64,000 nucleotides of DNA from contig PHCC01000004.1 in assembly GCA_002842215.1 (NCBI GenBank), forward strand, positions 62,001 to 126,000. Direction: 5' to 3'. Shown one piece after another: positions 43,582 to 53,467 of the stretch. The notes under the pieces were generated by a model. It worked only from the letters and a program-made list of their open reading frames with translations. It was not told the origin of the DNA and did no database searches. Each line of letters starts with the position of its first letter. Position 1 is the first letter of the stretch. The stretch is from Betaproteobacteria bacterium HGW-Betaproteobacteria-9 (GTDB lineage Bacteria > Pseudomonadota > Gammaproteobacteria > Burkholderiales > Burkholderiaceae_C). The position numbers and the translations under genes were made by a program.

Positions 43582-46332
43582 ATGTCGCTGTTTTCCCTGC
43601 GAAGAAGTCCCCCCCAGTCCAATGCCCCGGAATCTGCCGTGAACACGCCCGCCAGCTCCAAGCAAGCCCCTGCCAACGCCGCACACCCCCTGGATGCCCT
43701 GACCGGTGGCGCGTTTTCTGCGCCCACTTCTGGCGAGCGCGCATCCCGTATCCGCGAATGGCTGGCCGGCGAACCAGGTCTGGAGCAGATGACCGAGGTG
43801 TTCAAGGAGCTGTCGCAGCGCGACCGGGGTGCGGCCAAGCCGCTGAAGGAAAAGCTGGACGAACACAAGCGTTTGAAGGCCCAGGAACACATTGCCGCCG
43901 AATGGACCGTCAAGGCCGAGGCCCTCATCGGGCAGTCCCGTTTGAACTTGGCCGATGCCATGGCCTGGCAGCGCGATGCCGCCCGGGCGGGCGCTCCGTT
44001 GTCGCGCGAGCCGTTGGCCGGGCTGAAGCAGGCCCTGGCCGAACGCGTCAAGGCGATTGAGGATGTGCAGCACCGTGTTCAGGTGGAGCGTGAGTCGGCG
44101 GTGTTGATGGCTCAACGCATCGAGGTGATGTCGACCAAGCCGTGGCGCGAAGCCCAGCAGAGTGCCGAAGCGCTGCGCACCGACGTGGCGCAGTGGCAAC
44201 AACAGGCCAGTACCCTGGCCGACGATGCCCAGTGGCCCAGCGTTGAACCGAAGTTTCCCCCCATGCTCCAGGCGTCGCGCAGCCAGCTGCAACTGGTCTG
44301 GGAGGCTTTTGAAGCGGCCTTGGCCCAGGCGGTCGCAGCCGATGCCAACCCGCAGGCGCCGTTACCGGCCGTGCCGGTGTGGGCGGATGAGTTGCGTGCT
44401 GCGCGCGGTATGGATGCTGCGGTGCCGGGCGAAAAAGCCGCTCATGATGCCCAGGCCGCCCAGGAGCGCCGGGCCAAGGTGCTCGCAGAGCTGGATCGAG
44501 CCCTGGGTGTGCTGGAGCGAGAGCTGGCCGAGGGCCATGGAAAAGCCACGCCGAAGGCCGCGGCCGATGTGCGTGCGGTGCTGAAGTCGCACGCCCGCCT
44601 CATTGGTCCCGAGCTGGAAGCTCGCGCCCACGCGGCGCTGACCCAGGCCGGTGATCTGGAAGACTGGCAGCGCTGGCGTGCCGATCAGCTGCGTGAAGAG
44701 CTGGTGAAAAAGGCCGAGGCATTGTTGGCGCCGCCTGAGGGCCAGCGACTGGGCGGGCGCAAGATGCAGGAGACCCTGCGCAGCCTGCGCGATCAATGGA
44801 AGGCGACCGACCAGGGTGGTCAGCCCAACCACGCGCTGTGGAAGCGTTTTGACGAAGCCTGCACCGAGGCGCACAAGAGCGTTGAAGTCTGGTTGACCCA
44901 GGTCCGTCAGCAGGCGGAGGCCCACAAGACCCAGCGCATGGCCATCATTGAAGAGCTCAAGGTCTGGACCGCCACGCACGGGCAAGGCACCGACTGGAAA
45001 GCCCAGGTGCGTGAGCTGCACGCGTTTTCCGAGCGCTGGAGGGAAGCCGGTCACCTGAGCGAAAAAGCGTTTGCCGAAATGCAGCCGCTCTGGAAAACCG
45101 CCATGCACGCCGCGCACGCCGGACTCGAAGCCGCGCAGGCACAAAGCGTCGAGCGTCGCCGTGCCCTGATCGACGAAGCCAAGGCCATGGGCGCAGCGCC
45201 CCAGTTGCGCATTGACGCGGTCAAGGCGCTGCAGCAGCGCTGGCAGGCCGAGGCGCACGCGGTGCCGCTGGAGCGCAAACAGGAACAAAAGTTGTGGGAG
45301 GCCTTCCGCCAACCCATTGACGAAGCCTTTGCCCGCAAGAGCAGCGAGCGCGAGAAGGCGTCCACGGCACTCAATGCCCACGACCAGCGCGTTCTGGAGG
45401 CGTCGCAAGCGGTTGATGCCGCCAGCGCGAGCGGCGACGCCCAACAGATTCGCGCCGCCATGGCGGCGCTGGAAGCCGCCTTGCGCGGTCAGGCGGAGGC
45501 TGCGGCTGAACCTGCTCGTGGCGGGGCGAATGCCGTTGCCACGCCTGCCGAGGCCGACGCCACCGACGTGAAGGCGGAAGAACCGCTGATGGCACCAACA
45601 GCTGACGGCTCAGCGCCGACCGATGCAGAAGGCGAAGTCGCCGGGGCCCCGGCACCCGCCAAGCCCGCCGCCCCGCCCAAGAAGATCGTGGCGGTGCGTG
45701 GCGATGACCGGCCGGGCATGAAAAAGACCGAACCCGCCGGACGTGATGACCGCCGGGGTCCTCCGGGCCGCGACAGCCGCGATGCACGGGGTGGTTTTGG
45801 CGGCCGTGGTGACGGGCGAGATGTCCGCGACGGGCGCGGCGGCGAACGGTTTGACCGCGAGCCGCGGGGTCCGCGCCTGGGGGATGCCGCTTTCCGTGCC
45901 CAGCGTCAGGCGATCGAACATGCCGAAGCGGCGCTGCGCAAGCTCGCGGCGCAGGCGCACGGCGAGGTGTTGACCCAGCTGCTGACCGCTTGGGAGCAGC
46001 GCGATGCGTCGCAGTTGCCGACGGCGCAGGCGCTGGGTTCGCGGGTCAACGCGGCAACCCGCAGCGCGTGGTCCCAGAGCCTGAACGGAGGGGCCCCAGC
46101 CGCGGTGCCTGCCGATGCCTTGTTGCGCCTGGAGATGGCGGCCGAAGTGCCCACGCCGGCCGAACTGCTGGATGCCCGCCGCATGCTGCAACTGCAGTTG
46201 CTCACGCGCCGCCACGAAGCCGCGCCGGCCGATACCTGGGCCCAGGATGTGTCCCGCGTGCTGGCCGGTGGTTTTGACACTGGCGCTGCGCGCCGCCTGC
46301 AGAACGCGCTCAAGATCCTTCTTAAGCGTTGA
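43582..46332 (+). CDS. DUF349 domain-containing protein
   Basis: 916 residues, mostly long charged helices. Several DUF349-like units can be seen by the recurring Trp/Phe motif (LVWEAFEAALAQA, LWKRFDEACTEAHK, LWKTAMHAAHAGL, LWEAFRQPIDEAF) between residues about 220 and 600. A low-complexity Ala/Glu/Pro linker (635-715) is followed by an Arg-Gly-Asp-rich stretch at 718-766 (GRDSRDARGGFGGRGDGR within it), then a helical C-terminal domain. The family is of unknown function; a role in RNA binding or as a structural coiled coil is possible. It is monocistronic. Confidence 0.85.
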   Translation: MSLFSLRRSPPQSNAPESAVNTPASSKQAPANAAHPLDALTGGAFSAPTSGERASRIREWLAGEPGLEQMTEVFKELSQRDRGAAKPLKEKLDEHKRLKAQEHIAAEWTVKAEALIGQSRLNLADAMAWQRDAARAGAPLSREPLAGLKQALAERVKAIEDVQHRVQVERESAVLMAQRIEVMSTKPWREAQQSAEALRTDVAQWQQQASTLADDAQWPSVEPKFPPMLQASRSQLQLVWEAFEAALAQAVAADANPQAPLPAVPVWADELRAARGMDAAVPGEKAAHDAQAAQERRAKVLAELDRALGVLERELAEGHGKATPKAAADVRAVLKSHARLIGPELEARAHAALTQAGDLEDWQRWRADQLREELVKKAEALLAPPEGQRLGGRKMQETLRSLRDQWKATDQGGQPNHALWKRFDEACTEAHKSVEVWLTQVRQQAEAHKTQRMAIIEELKVWTATHGQGTDWKAQVRELHAFSERWREAGHLSEKAFAEMQPLWKTAMHAAHAGLEAAQAQSVERRRALIDEAKAMGAAPQLRIDAVKALQQRWQAEAHAVPLERKQEQKLWEAFRQPIDEAFARKSSEREKASTALNAHDQRVLEASQAVDAASASGDAQQIRAAMAALEAALRGQAEAAAEPARGGANAVATPAEADATDVKAEEPLMAPTADGSAPTDAEGEVAGAPAPAKPAAPPKKIVAVRGDDRPGMKKTEPAGRDDRRGPPGRDSRDARGGFGGRGDGRDVRDGRGGERFDREPRGPRLGDAAFRAQRQAIEHAEAALRKLAAQAHGEVLTQLLTAWEQRDASQLPTAQALGSRVNAATRSAWSQSLNGGAPAAVPADALLRLEMAAEVPTPAELLDARRMLQLQLLTRRHEAAPADTWAQDVSRVLAGGFDTGAARRLQNALKILLKR

Positions 46333-46347
46333 GAGACACGGAGGTGT

Positions 46348-46382
46348 GGCGACCGCCTGCCTGGCCAGGTGGGCGGTGGCCG
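46348..46382. terminator. bidirectional hairpin between convergent genes
   Basis: ACCGCCTGCCTGG (46352-46364) pairs with CCAGGTGGGCGGT (46365-46377) with two wobble pairs, and an outer GC pair set adds to it. It lies exactly between the DUF349 stop and the mtfA stop; only a short T-run (GTTTAC) follows on the forward strand. Confidence 0.5.
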
Positions 46383-46383
46383 T

Positions 46384-47247
46384 TTACAGCGGGTGAGCCC
46401 GGAAGAACCCGTCGTACAGCGGTAGCAGGGTCGGGCATTCGAGGGCGAAGCGCTCGCGGTTGACGAAGTAGGCCTCGCAGGTCACCGCGAAGAACTCGGC
46501 CGGGTCCTTGGCGGCATAACCGTCCAGCCAAGGGGGGGCGCCGCCAAAACGTTCAGCGAGGTTCAGCGCTTCACGAAACTGTGTGTAGGCCTCGGTCATG
46601 GTCCGGCGCCAGTGTTGTCTGGCCTGTGCCGAATGGGTCGAGCCCCACAAGCCCTGGGTCATCGCGGGTGCGCCATCGGGGGTGTCGCCGGCTTGCATGC
46701 CGCGCATGTCCATCTTGTGCACGAATTCGTGGATCACCACGTTGCTTCCGCTGCCGGCCACCTGACCGGCTTGTGCCACATCTTCCCAGCTCAGCATCAC
46801 CGGACCACGGTCCATGGCCTCGCCCGCGAGGACCTCGCGGTAGCGGTGCACCACGCCCGCGGCGTCGATGGACTCCCTCATGGCCACAGCAGCACCCGGT
46901 TGCACCACGATGCCCACGAAGTCGTCGTACCAGTCCAGTGCATCGATCGGGTTGCGGAGGTTCCGGGCGGTCGGGCCGGCGATGTGCAGCAGCGGCAGGC
47001 AGGCCTGTGCCGCGATGCTCAGCGCCATGGCATCGGTGACCTGCAGGCCGTGGGCACCGTGGAACTCCTTCTCCAGCAGGAAATGGCCACAGAGCTGCCG
47101 TAGGCGAGTCTGTTCGGTGGTGTTGAGTTCGGCCAGGAAGGGGTATTGCCTCAGCGTATCGCGCCACAGTGCCGCGGGCAGTGGCAAAGGGCTGCGCCAG
47201 CGCCTGGGCAGCCAGCGCTGCAGCAAACGGGTCACCGGCTTCAACAC
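46384..47247 (-). CDS. mtfA: MtfA-like zinc metallopeptidase
   Basis: 287 residues from a GTG at 47247 that overlaps the lpxH stop by seven bases; longer frames are implausible. The zinc site is HEFVH (His173, Glu174, His177) with a downstream acid in PAEFFAVTCEAYF, as in MtfA/anthrax-lethal-factor-like peptidases. MtfA (YeeI) in E. coli binds the repressor Mlc and has aminopeptidase activity. Segments FHGAHGLQVTDAMALSIAAQACLPLL and LSWEDV are characteristic of the family. Confidence 0.9.
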   Translation of the reverse strand: MLKPVTRLLQRWLPRRWRSPLPLPAALWRDTLRQYPFLAELNTTEQTRLRQLCGHFLLEKEFHGAHGLQVTDAMALSIAAQACLPLLHIAGPTARNLRNPIDALDWYDDFVGIVVQPGAAVAMRESIDAAGVVHRYREVLAGEAMDRGPVMLSWEDVAQAGQVAGSGSNVVIHEFVHKMDMRGMQAGDTPDGAPAMTQGLWGSTHSAQARQHWRRTMTEAYTQFREALNLAERFGGAPPWLDGYAAKDPAEFFAVTCEAYFVNRERFALECPTLLPLYDGFFRAHPL

Positions 47248-48083
47248 AGGGGCAGTCGCTGCAGTCCGTCCTGCGCGCTGAGGCGAAGCACTTCGGCACG
47301 CGGTGGGAGGGCTGTCGAATCCCAGTCGCTGAGCACCACGCGCCGAAAGCCTTGGCCCAGGTCGTGCTGATCCGGGCGGTGGGTATGGCCGTGTATCAAG
47401 GTCTGTGAGCCGGCCGCCTGCAGCCACTCTCTGGCCGCACCCGCATCCACGTCAGCCCAGAGGCTGGGATCGTGCGCGCTGTCCCGTTTGCGGGCCTCGC
47501 TTTGCTCGCGCAGTCCGCGGGCGATCGCCTCGCGTTCACTCAACGGCTTGGCGAGGAAATCACGCTGCCAGTCGGCGGAACGCACCACGGCCCGGAACTG
47601 CTGGTAGTCGGTGTCGGCCAGGCACAGGGCGTCGCCATGGCTGAGCAGCCAGCGCTGGCCTTGAAGCTCCAGCACGGTCGGATCGTCGAGCCCCTGTATC
47701 CCGCAGGCGCTCAGTGCGTGGGGGCCGAGCAGGAAATCGCGGTTGCCGTGCATGAAATACACCGGGGTGTGGCGGCTGTGCTCCCGCAGCAGCCGGGCGC
47801 AGGTGTGCCAGAAGGACGGTGTGGTGTCTGGCGCCTGAGGCGCCAGCACGTCGTCACCGATCCAGATCTCGAAGAGATCACCCAGGATGAACAGCGCATC
47901 AGCCCGCTGCGCAGGGGGCTGTTGCAGATAGTGCTGCCACAGGGTGAGCGTGGCGGGTTCTGCGGCCTGCAAATGCAGGTCAGAAATGAAATCGACCGCT
48001 TGCCAGTGCGCGGGTGCGCGCAGGGTGGCGAAGCGGTCGGGGGTCGTTTCTGGCATGGGGACAGGGCAGGGGGCCCCCGCCAT
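47241..48083 (-). CDS. lpxH: UDP-2,3-diacylglucosamine diphosphatase LpxH
   Basis: 280 residues from ATG 48083 (ATG 48056, MPETTPDRF, is an alternative start). Metallophosphatase motifs: FISDLHL, LGDLFEIW, HGNRDFLLG, LSHGD and LIHGHTHRP. It hydrolyses UDP-2,3-diacylglucosamine to lipid X, the fourth step of lipid A synthesis, at the inner-membrane surface. It overlaps mtfA and follows the cyclophilin gene by 13 bases. Confidence 0.95.
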   Translation of the reverse strand: MAGAPCPVPMPETTPDRFATLRAPAHWQAVDFISDLHLQAAEPATLTLWQHYLQQPPAQRADALFILGDLFEIWIGDDVLAPQAPDTTPSFWHTCARLLREHSRHTPVYFMHGNRDFLLGPHALSACGIQGLDDPTVLELQGQRWLLSHGDALCLADTDYQQFRAVVRSADWQRDFLAKPLSEREAIARGLREQSEARKRDSAHDPSLWADVDAGAAREWLQAAGSQTLIHGHTHRPDQHDLGQGFRRVVLSDWDSTALPPRAEVLRLSAQDGLQRLPLC

Positions 48084-48096
48084 CAGATGGCGATGG

Positions 48097-48609
48097 TCAG
48101 ATGGCGACGGCTTTTTCGATCACGACGTCTTCCTTGGGCACGTCGTCATGGAAGCCTTTGCGACCCGTGGCCACGCCCTCGATCTTTTTCACAATGTCCG
48201 AACCGGCAACCACCTTGCCGAACACGGCGTAACCCCAGCCCTGCGCGCTGGGAGCGGTGTGGTTGAGGAAACCGTTGTTGGCGACGTTGATGAAGAACTG
48301 GGCGCTGGCCGAGTGCGGGTCGCTGGTGCGCGCCATGGCCACGGTGTAGAGCTCGTTCTTCAGGCCGTTGTTGGCTTCGTTGTTGATGGGTGCGTCGGCA
48401 GGCTTCTGGTTCATGCCCGGTTCGAAGCCGCCACCCTGCACCATGAAGCCGGGGATGACGCGGTGAAACACCGTGTTGTTGTAGTGACCCTTGTTCACGT
48501 ACGACAGGAAGTTGGCGGTGGACAGCGGGGCCTTCTCGGCGTCCAGTTCCAGCGTGACGATGCCAAAGTTGGCGATGTGCAGTTCGACTTGAGGATTGGC
48601 CATGTTCAT
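48097..48609 (-). CDS. ppiB: peptidyl-prolyl cis-trans isomerase, cytoplasmic cyclophilin
   Basis: 170 residues, no signal peptide. Cyclophilin active-site strings are present: [15 protein letters not shown] (Arg and Phe/Met), [19 protein letters not shown] and [13 protein letters not shown]. It accelerates proline isomerisation in the cytosol. The ATG overlaps the stop of the exported paralogue by four bases, so the two are co-expressed. Confidence 0.94.
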   Translation of the reverse strand: MNMANPQVELHIANFGIVTLELDAEKAPLSTANFLSYVNKGHYNNTVFHRVIPGFMVQGGGFEPGMNQKPADAPINNEANNGLKNELYTVAMARTSDPHSASAQFFINVANNGFLNHTAPSAQGWGYAVFGKVVAGSDIVKKIEGVATGRKGFHDDVPKEDVVIEKAVAI

Positions 48610-49223
48610 TTCTCCAGAGTGGCTTTGAGGATGGTGAGGGGTGTCTTGGGCACGTTCTGATGCATGCCCTGGTTGCCGACTGGAACGAGCTTGATTTTGT
48701 CCACGACATCCATGCCTGCGGTGACCTTGCCAAAAACGGCATAACCATGGCCGTCGGGGTTGGGGGCGTTCAAGGCGGCGTTGTCCACCACGTTGATGAA
48801 GAACTGTGCCGTGGCGGAGTTGGGGTTTTGCGTGCGGGCCATTGCGATCGTGCCGCGGTCGTTTTTCAATCCGTTGCTGGCTTCCAGCGGAATGGGCGCA
48901 CGGGTCGTCTTTTGCTGGAAATCGGCGTTGAAACCGCCGCCCTGGATCATGAAGTTGTTGATCACGCGGTGGAACACCGTGCCGTCGTAGTGTTTGTCAC
49001 GCACGTATTGCAGGAAGTTCTCGACCGTTTTGGGGCTCTTGTCGGGATACAGTTCCAGCACGATGTCACCCATGGAGGTGCTCAGGCGCACCTTGGGCGC
49101 CTCGGCTGCGGGCGTGCCCTGGGCCCAGGCGGCCACCGGGAACAAGGCCCCTGCAGCGCTCGCGACGAGCAGGGAAACCAGATGACGACGCAATGGGCGT
49201 GGCATGAAAGACGGGTTTTGCAT
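48606..49223 (-). CDS. ppiA: peptidyl-prolyl cis-trans isomerase, periplasmic cyclophilin
   Basis: 205 residues from ATG 49223, which shares a base with the upstream stop (TGATG). A signal peptide runs through [26 protein letters not shown]. The cyclophilin core (about 42-205) has [34 protein letters not shown] and [13 protein letters not shown]. It acts on exported proteins, whereas its downstream paralogue is cytosolic. Confidence 0.94.
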   Translation of the reverse strand: MQNPSFMPRPLRRHLVSLLVASAAGALFPVAAWAQGTPAAEAPKVRLSTSMGDIVLELYPDKSPKTVENFLQYVRDKHYDGTVFHRVINNFMIQGGGFNADFQQKTTRAPIPLEASNGLKNDRGTIAMARTQNPNSATAQFFINVVDNAALNAPNPDGHGYAVFGKVTAGMDVVDKIKLVPVGNQGMHQNVPKTPLTILKATLEK

Positions 49224-50728
49224 CAGAGGGTACCTTCCGAGAATATTTTCCACTGGTCGCGTTCCAGCGCCCAGTACTGTCGCCGCGTCACGCCTCGGGA
49301 TTGGCCCAAGGGAACCTCGCCAAAGGTCACCACCATGGTGTCCTGGGCATCGCGCCAGCGAAGCAGGGAGAGCTCCTTGAGCTGCAGCTCCCGGGGGCCT
49401 TTAACGGGACGCAGTTCGCTCTCGACACGCGGCCACCATTGGGCCAGATCGCGGCCCTGGTTCAGGAATCGGCTGGAGTAAAACCCCTTGAGTTGTCCCA
49501 GATTGCCTTCGCTCTTGGCAACGCGCCAAGCCTCCAGGGCCGCCTCAAAGGCCTGACGTTCGGTGTCGAGTGCCTCGGGTTGCACCCATTGAAGTTCGGG
49601 CGCGATCACGACCGGCGTGGTGCGGATCTGCACGGTCTTGAGCAGCCGCTCCAGATCCGGGTTGGACAGCACCACGCAGCCATCGGAGGCTTGGGGCGCA
49701 CGCACAAACTGCTCCCTTGGCGTGCCATGCAGCCAGATACCGCTGCCGGTCTTGCCGCGTTGCACGTCGAGCGGGTTGGGGTAGTTGATCGGGAGTGCAC
49801 CCACGCCGTACAGGTCGGGCAGGTTGTCCGGGTTGAGGTTGCTGGTGATGTAGTAAACGCCCAGCGGCGTGCGCTTGTCACCCTCAACGGTTTTCTCGAT
49901 GCCGGACAGCCCGACGGAGATGTAGAAATCACCCACCAGGTGCAACTGGGGTGCTTTTGCGATCAGGCTGCCTGACACCGAGGGAGTTTGATTTTCAAAC
50001 AGGTACAGGCGCGAACGCGAGGCATCGATGGCGATGGCATGCCGGCTCTGCGACGACAGGGCGAGGAACTGGGCAGGGATGCTCCCGGCGGGTGGGCGCT
50101 CCATCAGGGCGCGCAGCCGGCGGTGCGACTCTTCTCGCAGCGTCTTGAGTTGCTCAGAGGCGGCCAGCGCCTTCGTGTCGGGCACATCACCGAGCTTGTG
50201 CACCGGGCGCGTTTGCAGGCTCAGCAAGTCGCCATGCACCAGGTGTGCGAGATGAAAGTTCGGATGGTCACGCACCAGTGTGTCGGCCTTGCTCAGTGCT
50301 TCGCGCGCCAGTCCTTGGCTGATCAACTGGTAGATCTCAATGAGGCGGGCCTCGGCCTGGCCCATCAGCGGCATCACCTGTTGCAGGGCTTCGCCGGAGA
50401 GCGGGCTGGACTGCAGGCCGGACGCTGTTTTTGGCGTTCCAAGCAACTGGGCTGCGTCCTGAACCTTGCTCAGCGCGTTGTCGAGCATGGACGGAGCGGA
50501 TGATGCATTGGCTGGATCGGCGGTGGTGACCACGGCGGTCATCCGGTCCAACAGACCGCCAGACAAGCCCACCGGACCCACGCAGGAACTGATCAAACCG
50601 ATGGCCAGCGCCAACGCAGCCAGAACGGCCAGTCCAGTGGTCGGGCGCAGCAGGCCGCCAATGCCAGAACTCAGGTTGGCGGTGGGAATGCTGGCGTGGC
50701 CGTGCTGGAAGTACCGCCGACCGGCCAT
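49223..50728 (-). CDS. L,D-transpeptidase (YkuD domain) with NTF2-like C-terminal domain
   Basis: 501 residues from ATG 50728, sharing a base with the TPR gene stop. An N-terminal TM/signal anchor (TTGLAVLAALALAIGLISSC) includes a Cys. A TPR-like region (about 120-210) precedes the YkuD domain (about 230-375) with His334 in WLHGTP and Cys351 in SDGCVVL; both catalytic residues are intact. An NTF2-like domain (about 385-500) ends the protein. It would cross-link or anchor peptidoglycan stems in the periplasm. The gene pairs with the upstream TPR protein. Confidence 0.92.
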   Translation of the reverse strand: MAGRRYFQHGHASIPTANLSSGIGGLLRPTTGLAVLAALALAIGLISSCVGPVGLSGGLLDRMTAVVTTADPANASSAPSMLDNALSKVQDAAQLLGTPKTASGLQSSPLSGEALQQVMPLMGQAEARLIEIYQLISQGLAREALSKADTLVRDHPNFHLAHLVHGDLLSLQTRPVHKLGDVPDTKALAASEQLKTLREESHRRLRALMERPPAGSIPAQFLALSSQSRHAIAIDASRSRLYLFENQTPSVSGSLIAKAPQLHLVGDFYISVGLSGIEKTVEGDKRTPLGVYYITSNLNPDNLPDLYGVGALPINYPNPLDVQRGKTGSGIWLHGTPREQFVRAPQASDGCVVLSNPDLERLLKTVQIRTTPVVIAPELQWVQPEALDTERQAFEAALEAWRVAKSEGNLGQLKGFYSSRFLNQGRDLAQWWPRVESELRPVKGPRELQLKELSLLRWRDAQDTMVVTFGEVPLGQSRGVTRRQYWALERDQWKIFSEGTL

Positions 50729-51780
50729 CAGGAACCCGTGGATTCGCGCACGATCAACCAACGGCTACCGCTCTTGACGAAATCAAGTTTTTTGCGGCTG
50801 GTGACATTGAGCGTGTCGGAGCTGTAGTCCTGCTTGAAGCTGGCCGATGCGCGATCACCATCAACCGATACCGACAGGTCGCTGATTTCAACGCCAATGC
50901 GCGAGCGAGGCACGATGCGGGCCTTGCGGTCTGCTTCCCACGCACCACGAGCCTGGCCACCGGGGGGCGTGAAGTTGCCGGCGTAGGCACCCAGGTAGCC
51001 TTGCATGTTCTTGCTGGACCAGGCCTTGGCCCAGGAGGACACGGCGGCTTCCACCGCGGCTTCGGCGTTGCCTGAAGCAGCAGGAGCTGGCGTTGGTGCC
51101 GGGACTGCGGGCTTGGTCACCGCCAGGGGTGCGGTGACAACGGGCGCTGCCGCCGTCGGAGCCGGCGCCGCGCCTGGGCGGGCACCTCCCTTGGCGTCGG
51201 CGCTGAACAGGGTGCGGATCAGGCTGAGCTTGGGGGCTACGGCGGTGTTGCCGGAATCCAGTTGCAGTGCCTTGCTGTACGACTGGCTGGCCAGCTTGGC
51301 GTACACGTCACCCAGATTTTCATGGGCTGTGGCGTAGCTGGGGTTGGTGCGGATGGCCATTTCGAGGGCTGCGCGTGCTTTGTCGAACTGGCTTTGTCCG
51401 GCGTAAAGAACAGCCAGGTTGTTGTAGGGCTCGGGCAACTCGGGGAATTCTTCGGTCAGCTTGGAAAAAGTGGCAATGGCATCGCTGTGTTTGCCGCCTT
51501 CGGTCTGGATCACGCCTTTGAGAAAGCGCATCTGGGGATCGCGGGGCTTGCTGGTGAGGTATTGATCCACCTTGCTCAAAGCCTCGCTGAGTTGCCCGGC
51601 CCGCATGAGGCGGTTCACCTCGGCGTAATCGTCGGTCTGGGCCATGACCACGGTAGCCCCCAGTGCGGCCGAAACCGCCACCGATAGTGCCAGCAGGCGC
51701 AGCCGGGAGGTGACCAGGGTGGAGGTGCCGCCGCGACTTGACGTGGACAGCATGGACGAAGTTTTGACGGGGTGATGCAT
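50728..51780 (-). CDS. secreted TPR protein with NTF2/SnoaL-like C-terminal domain
   Basis: 350 residues. A signal peptide (LLALSVAVSAALGATVVMA) ends near residue 48. Three to four TPR units cover about 50-175 (NRLMRAGQLSEALSKVDQYL, PYNNLAVLYAGQSQFDKARAALEMAI, ATAHENLGDVYAKLASQSY). An Ala/Pro linker (195-235) leads to an NTF2-like domain (240-350) similar in design to the C-terminus of the adjacent transpeptidase. It probably acts with that enzyme in the periplasm; the link is inferred from their one-base overlap and shared domain. Confidence 0.83.
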   Translation of the reverse strand: MHHPVKTSSMLSTSSRGGTSTLVTSRLRLLALSVAVSAALGATVVMAQTDDYAEVNRLMRAGQLSEALSKVDQYLTSKPRDPQMRFLKGVIQTEGGKHSDAIATFSKLTEEFPELPEPYNNLAVLYAGQSQFDKARAALEMAIRTNPSYATAHENLGDVYAKLASQSYSKALQLDSGNTAVAPKLSLIRTLFSADAKGGARPGAAPAPTAAAPVVTAPLAVTKPAVPAPTPAPAASGNAEAAVEAAVSSWAKAWSSKNMQGYLGAYAGNFTPPGGQARGAWEADRKARIVPRSRIGVEISDLSVSVDGDRASASFKQDYSSDTLNVTSRKKLDFVKSGSRWLIVRESTGS

Positions 51781-52078
51781 GGGACCTCAGAAGAGCGAAT
51801 GCGGGCAAATCGAAGACCGCGAGCGGGCCTGAAAACATGAATATAGCGCCTGTCTGTGTGTGCTCGCTCAAGACCAAGCTGGCTATACTGACAGATTGTA
51901 TCTGAGGGTGTAAGTCCAATGGCTTCCTGACGCCGGTCGGGTGTGACGTTCGGCCCGCTCGCACCCACTGCTCCCGATCTTTTGTGCCACTCCGCGCCTG
52001 CTGGCAGGTGCAGACGGAAGGCGCTGTGTTCGGCCCTTGCTCCCCTTTGCTTGCGCACGCTGCCTGATTTTTGTTTCC
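51781..52078. other. divergent intergenic region TPR gene / cysS
   Basis: 298 bases. A forward -10-like TATACT lies at 51884-51889 without a good -35. On the reverse strand TATATT (51840-51845) and TTGAGC (51866-51871) are 20 bases apart, too far for a standard promoter. The cysS leader would be about 180 bases long; no known riboswitch was recognised in it. Confidence 0.35.
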
Positions 52079-53467
52079 ATGACCCTGAGCATTTTCAATA
52101 CCCTGTCCCGTCGTCCGGAGCCGTTCGAGCCATTGGAACCCGGTCATGTGCGCATGTATGTCTGCGGCATGACCATCTACGACCTGTGCCACATCGGGCA
52201 CGCCCGGATGATGATGGCCTTTGATGTGGTGCAGCGCTGGCTCAAGGTCAGTGGCTACCGGGTGACCTATGTCCGCAACATCACGGACATCGACGACAAG
52301 ATCATCCAGCGTGCGCTCGCCAGAGGCATCACGCTTCGAGCACTGACCGATGAGATGACGCTGGCCATGCACAAGGACATCGCTGCGCTGGGCATCGAGG
52401 CGCCCAGTTTCGAACCTCGTGCCACCGCCTACGTGCCCCAGATGCTGTCACTGATCGGCCAGCTCGAGGCGAAAGGCCTGGCCTACCGCGCTCAGGATGG
52501 TGACGTGAACTTCGCGGTGCGCCGGTTTCCGGGGTATGGCAAGTTGTCGGGCAAGTCGCTCGACGACCTGCGCGCTGGCGAGCGCGTGGCGGTGGCGAGT
52601 GATAAAAACGATCCGCTGGATTTTGTGCTCTGGAAGGCCGCCAAGCCCGATGAACCCTCGGAAGCCCGATGGGAAGGCCCATATGGCCCCGGGCGCCCAG
52701 GCTGGCACATCGAGTGTTCGGCCATGAGCTGCGCGCTGTTGGGTGAGTCCTTTGACATCCATGGTGGCGGTGCCGACCTGCAGTTTCCGCACCATGAAAA
52801 CGAAATTGCCCAGTCCGAGGGGTCGAGCGGGAAACCGCTGGCGCGCTTCTGGATGCACAACGGTTTTGTCAGGGTCGACAACGAAAAGATGTCCAAGAGC
52901 CTGGGCAACTTTTTCACCATCCGTGAGGTGCTGGCCAAGTACGACGCCGAGACGGTGCGCTTCTTCATCGTTCGCACCCACTACCGCAGTCCGCTCAACT
53001 ACAGCGACGCGCATCTGGACGACGCGCGCGCCGCCCTCAAACGCCTGTACACCGCCCTGTCGCTGGTGTCCGTCGATCCGGTGGACACCATCGATTGGTC
53101 GCATCCGTTTGCCCAGCGCTTCCGCGCCGCGATGGACGAGGACTTTGGCACGCCCGAAGCGGTGGCCGTGCTGTTTGATCTGGCGAGCGAAGTCAACCGC
53201 AGCAAGGACGTTGCCCTGGCCGGGCTGCTGCGCGCCCTGGGTGGCACGCTGGGACTGCTGCAGAGCGATCCGGCGGCTTATTTGCAGGGCGGTGGTGCTG
53301 CAGCAGGTGGGTTGGACGAGGCGACGATCCAGGCGTTGATCGCGGACCGTGCGTCCGCCAAGGCGGCGAAAAACTTCACCGAAGCCGACCGCATACGCCA
53401 GGACTTGCTGGCGCAGGGAGTTGCGCTGAAGGACGGTGCCACGGGCACCACCTGGGAGCGCAGCTGA
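52079..53467 (+). CDS. cysS: cysteinyl-tRNA synthetase
   Basis: 462 residues from ATG 52079 ([19 protein letters not shown]), typical family length. Class I signatures: CHIGHA (HIGH at 38-41) and KMSKS at 270-274; Cys29 and later Cys/His/Glu ligands ([24 protein letters not shown]) form the zinc site that selects cysteine. It charges tRNA-Cys. The stop shares a base with the next ATG. Confidence 0.98.
   Translation: MTLSIFNTLSRRPEPFEPLEPGHVRMYVCGMTIYDLCHIGHARMMMAFDVVQRWLKVSGYRVTYVRNITDIDDKIIQRALARGITLRALTDEMTLAMHKDIAALGIEAPSFEPRATAYVPQMLSLIGQLEAKGLAYRAQDGDVNFAVRRFPGYGKLSGKSLDDLRAGERVAVASDKNDPLDFVLWKAAKPDEPSEARWEGPYGPGRPGWHIECSAMSCALLGESFDIHGGGADLQFPHHENEIAQSEGSSGKPLARFWMHNGFVRVDNEKMSKSLGNFFTIREVLAKYDAETVRFFIVRTHYRSPLNYSDAHLDDARAALKRLYTALSLVSVDPVDTIDWSHPFAQRFRAAMDEDFGTPEAVAVLFDLASEVNRSKDVALAGLLRALGGTLGLLQSDPAAYLQGGGAAAGGLDEATIQALIADRASAKAAKNFTEADRIRQDLLAQGVALKDGATGTTWERS

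Noticed and set aside
43317-44060. Forward 247-codon frame running from the terminator region into the DUF349 gene
   Set aside because: It reads through an intrinsic terminator and then out of frame inside DUF349; composition is that of a shadow.
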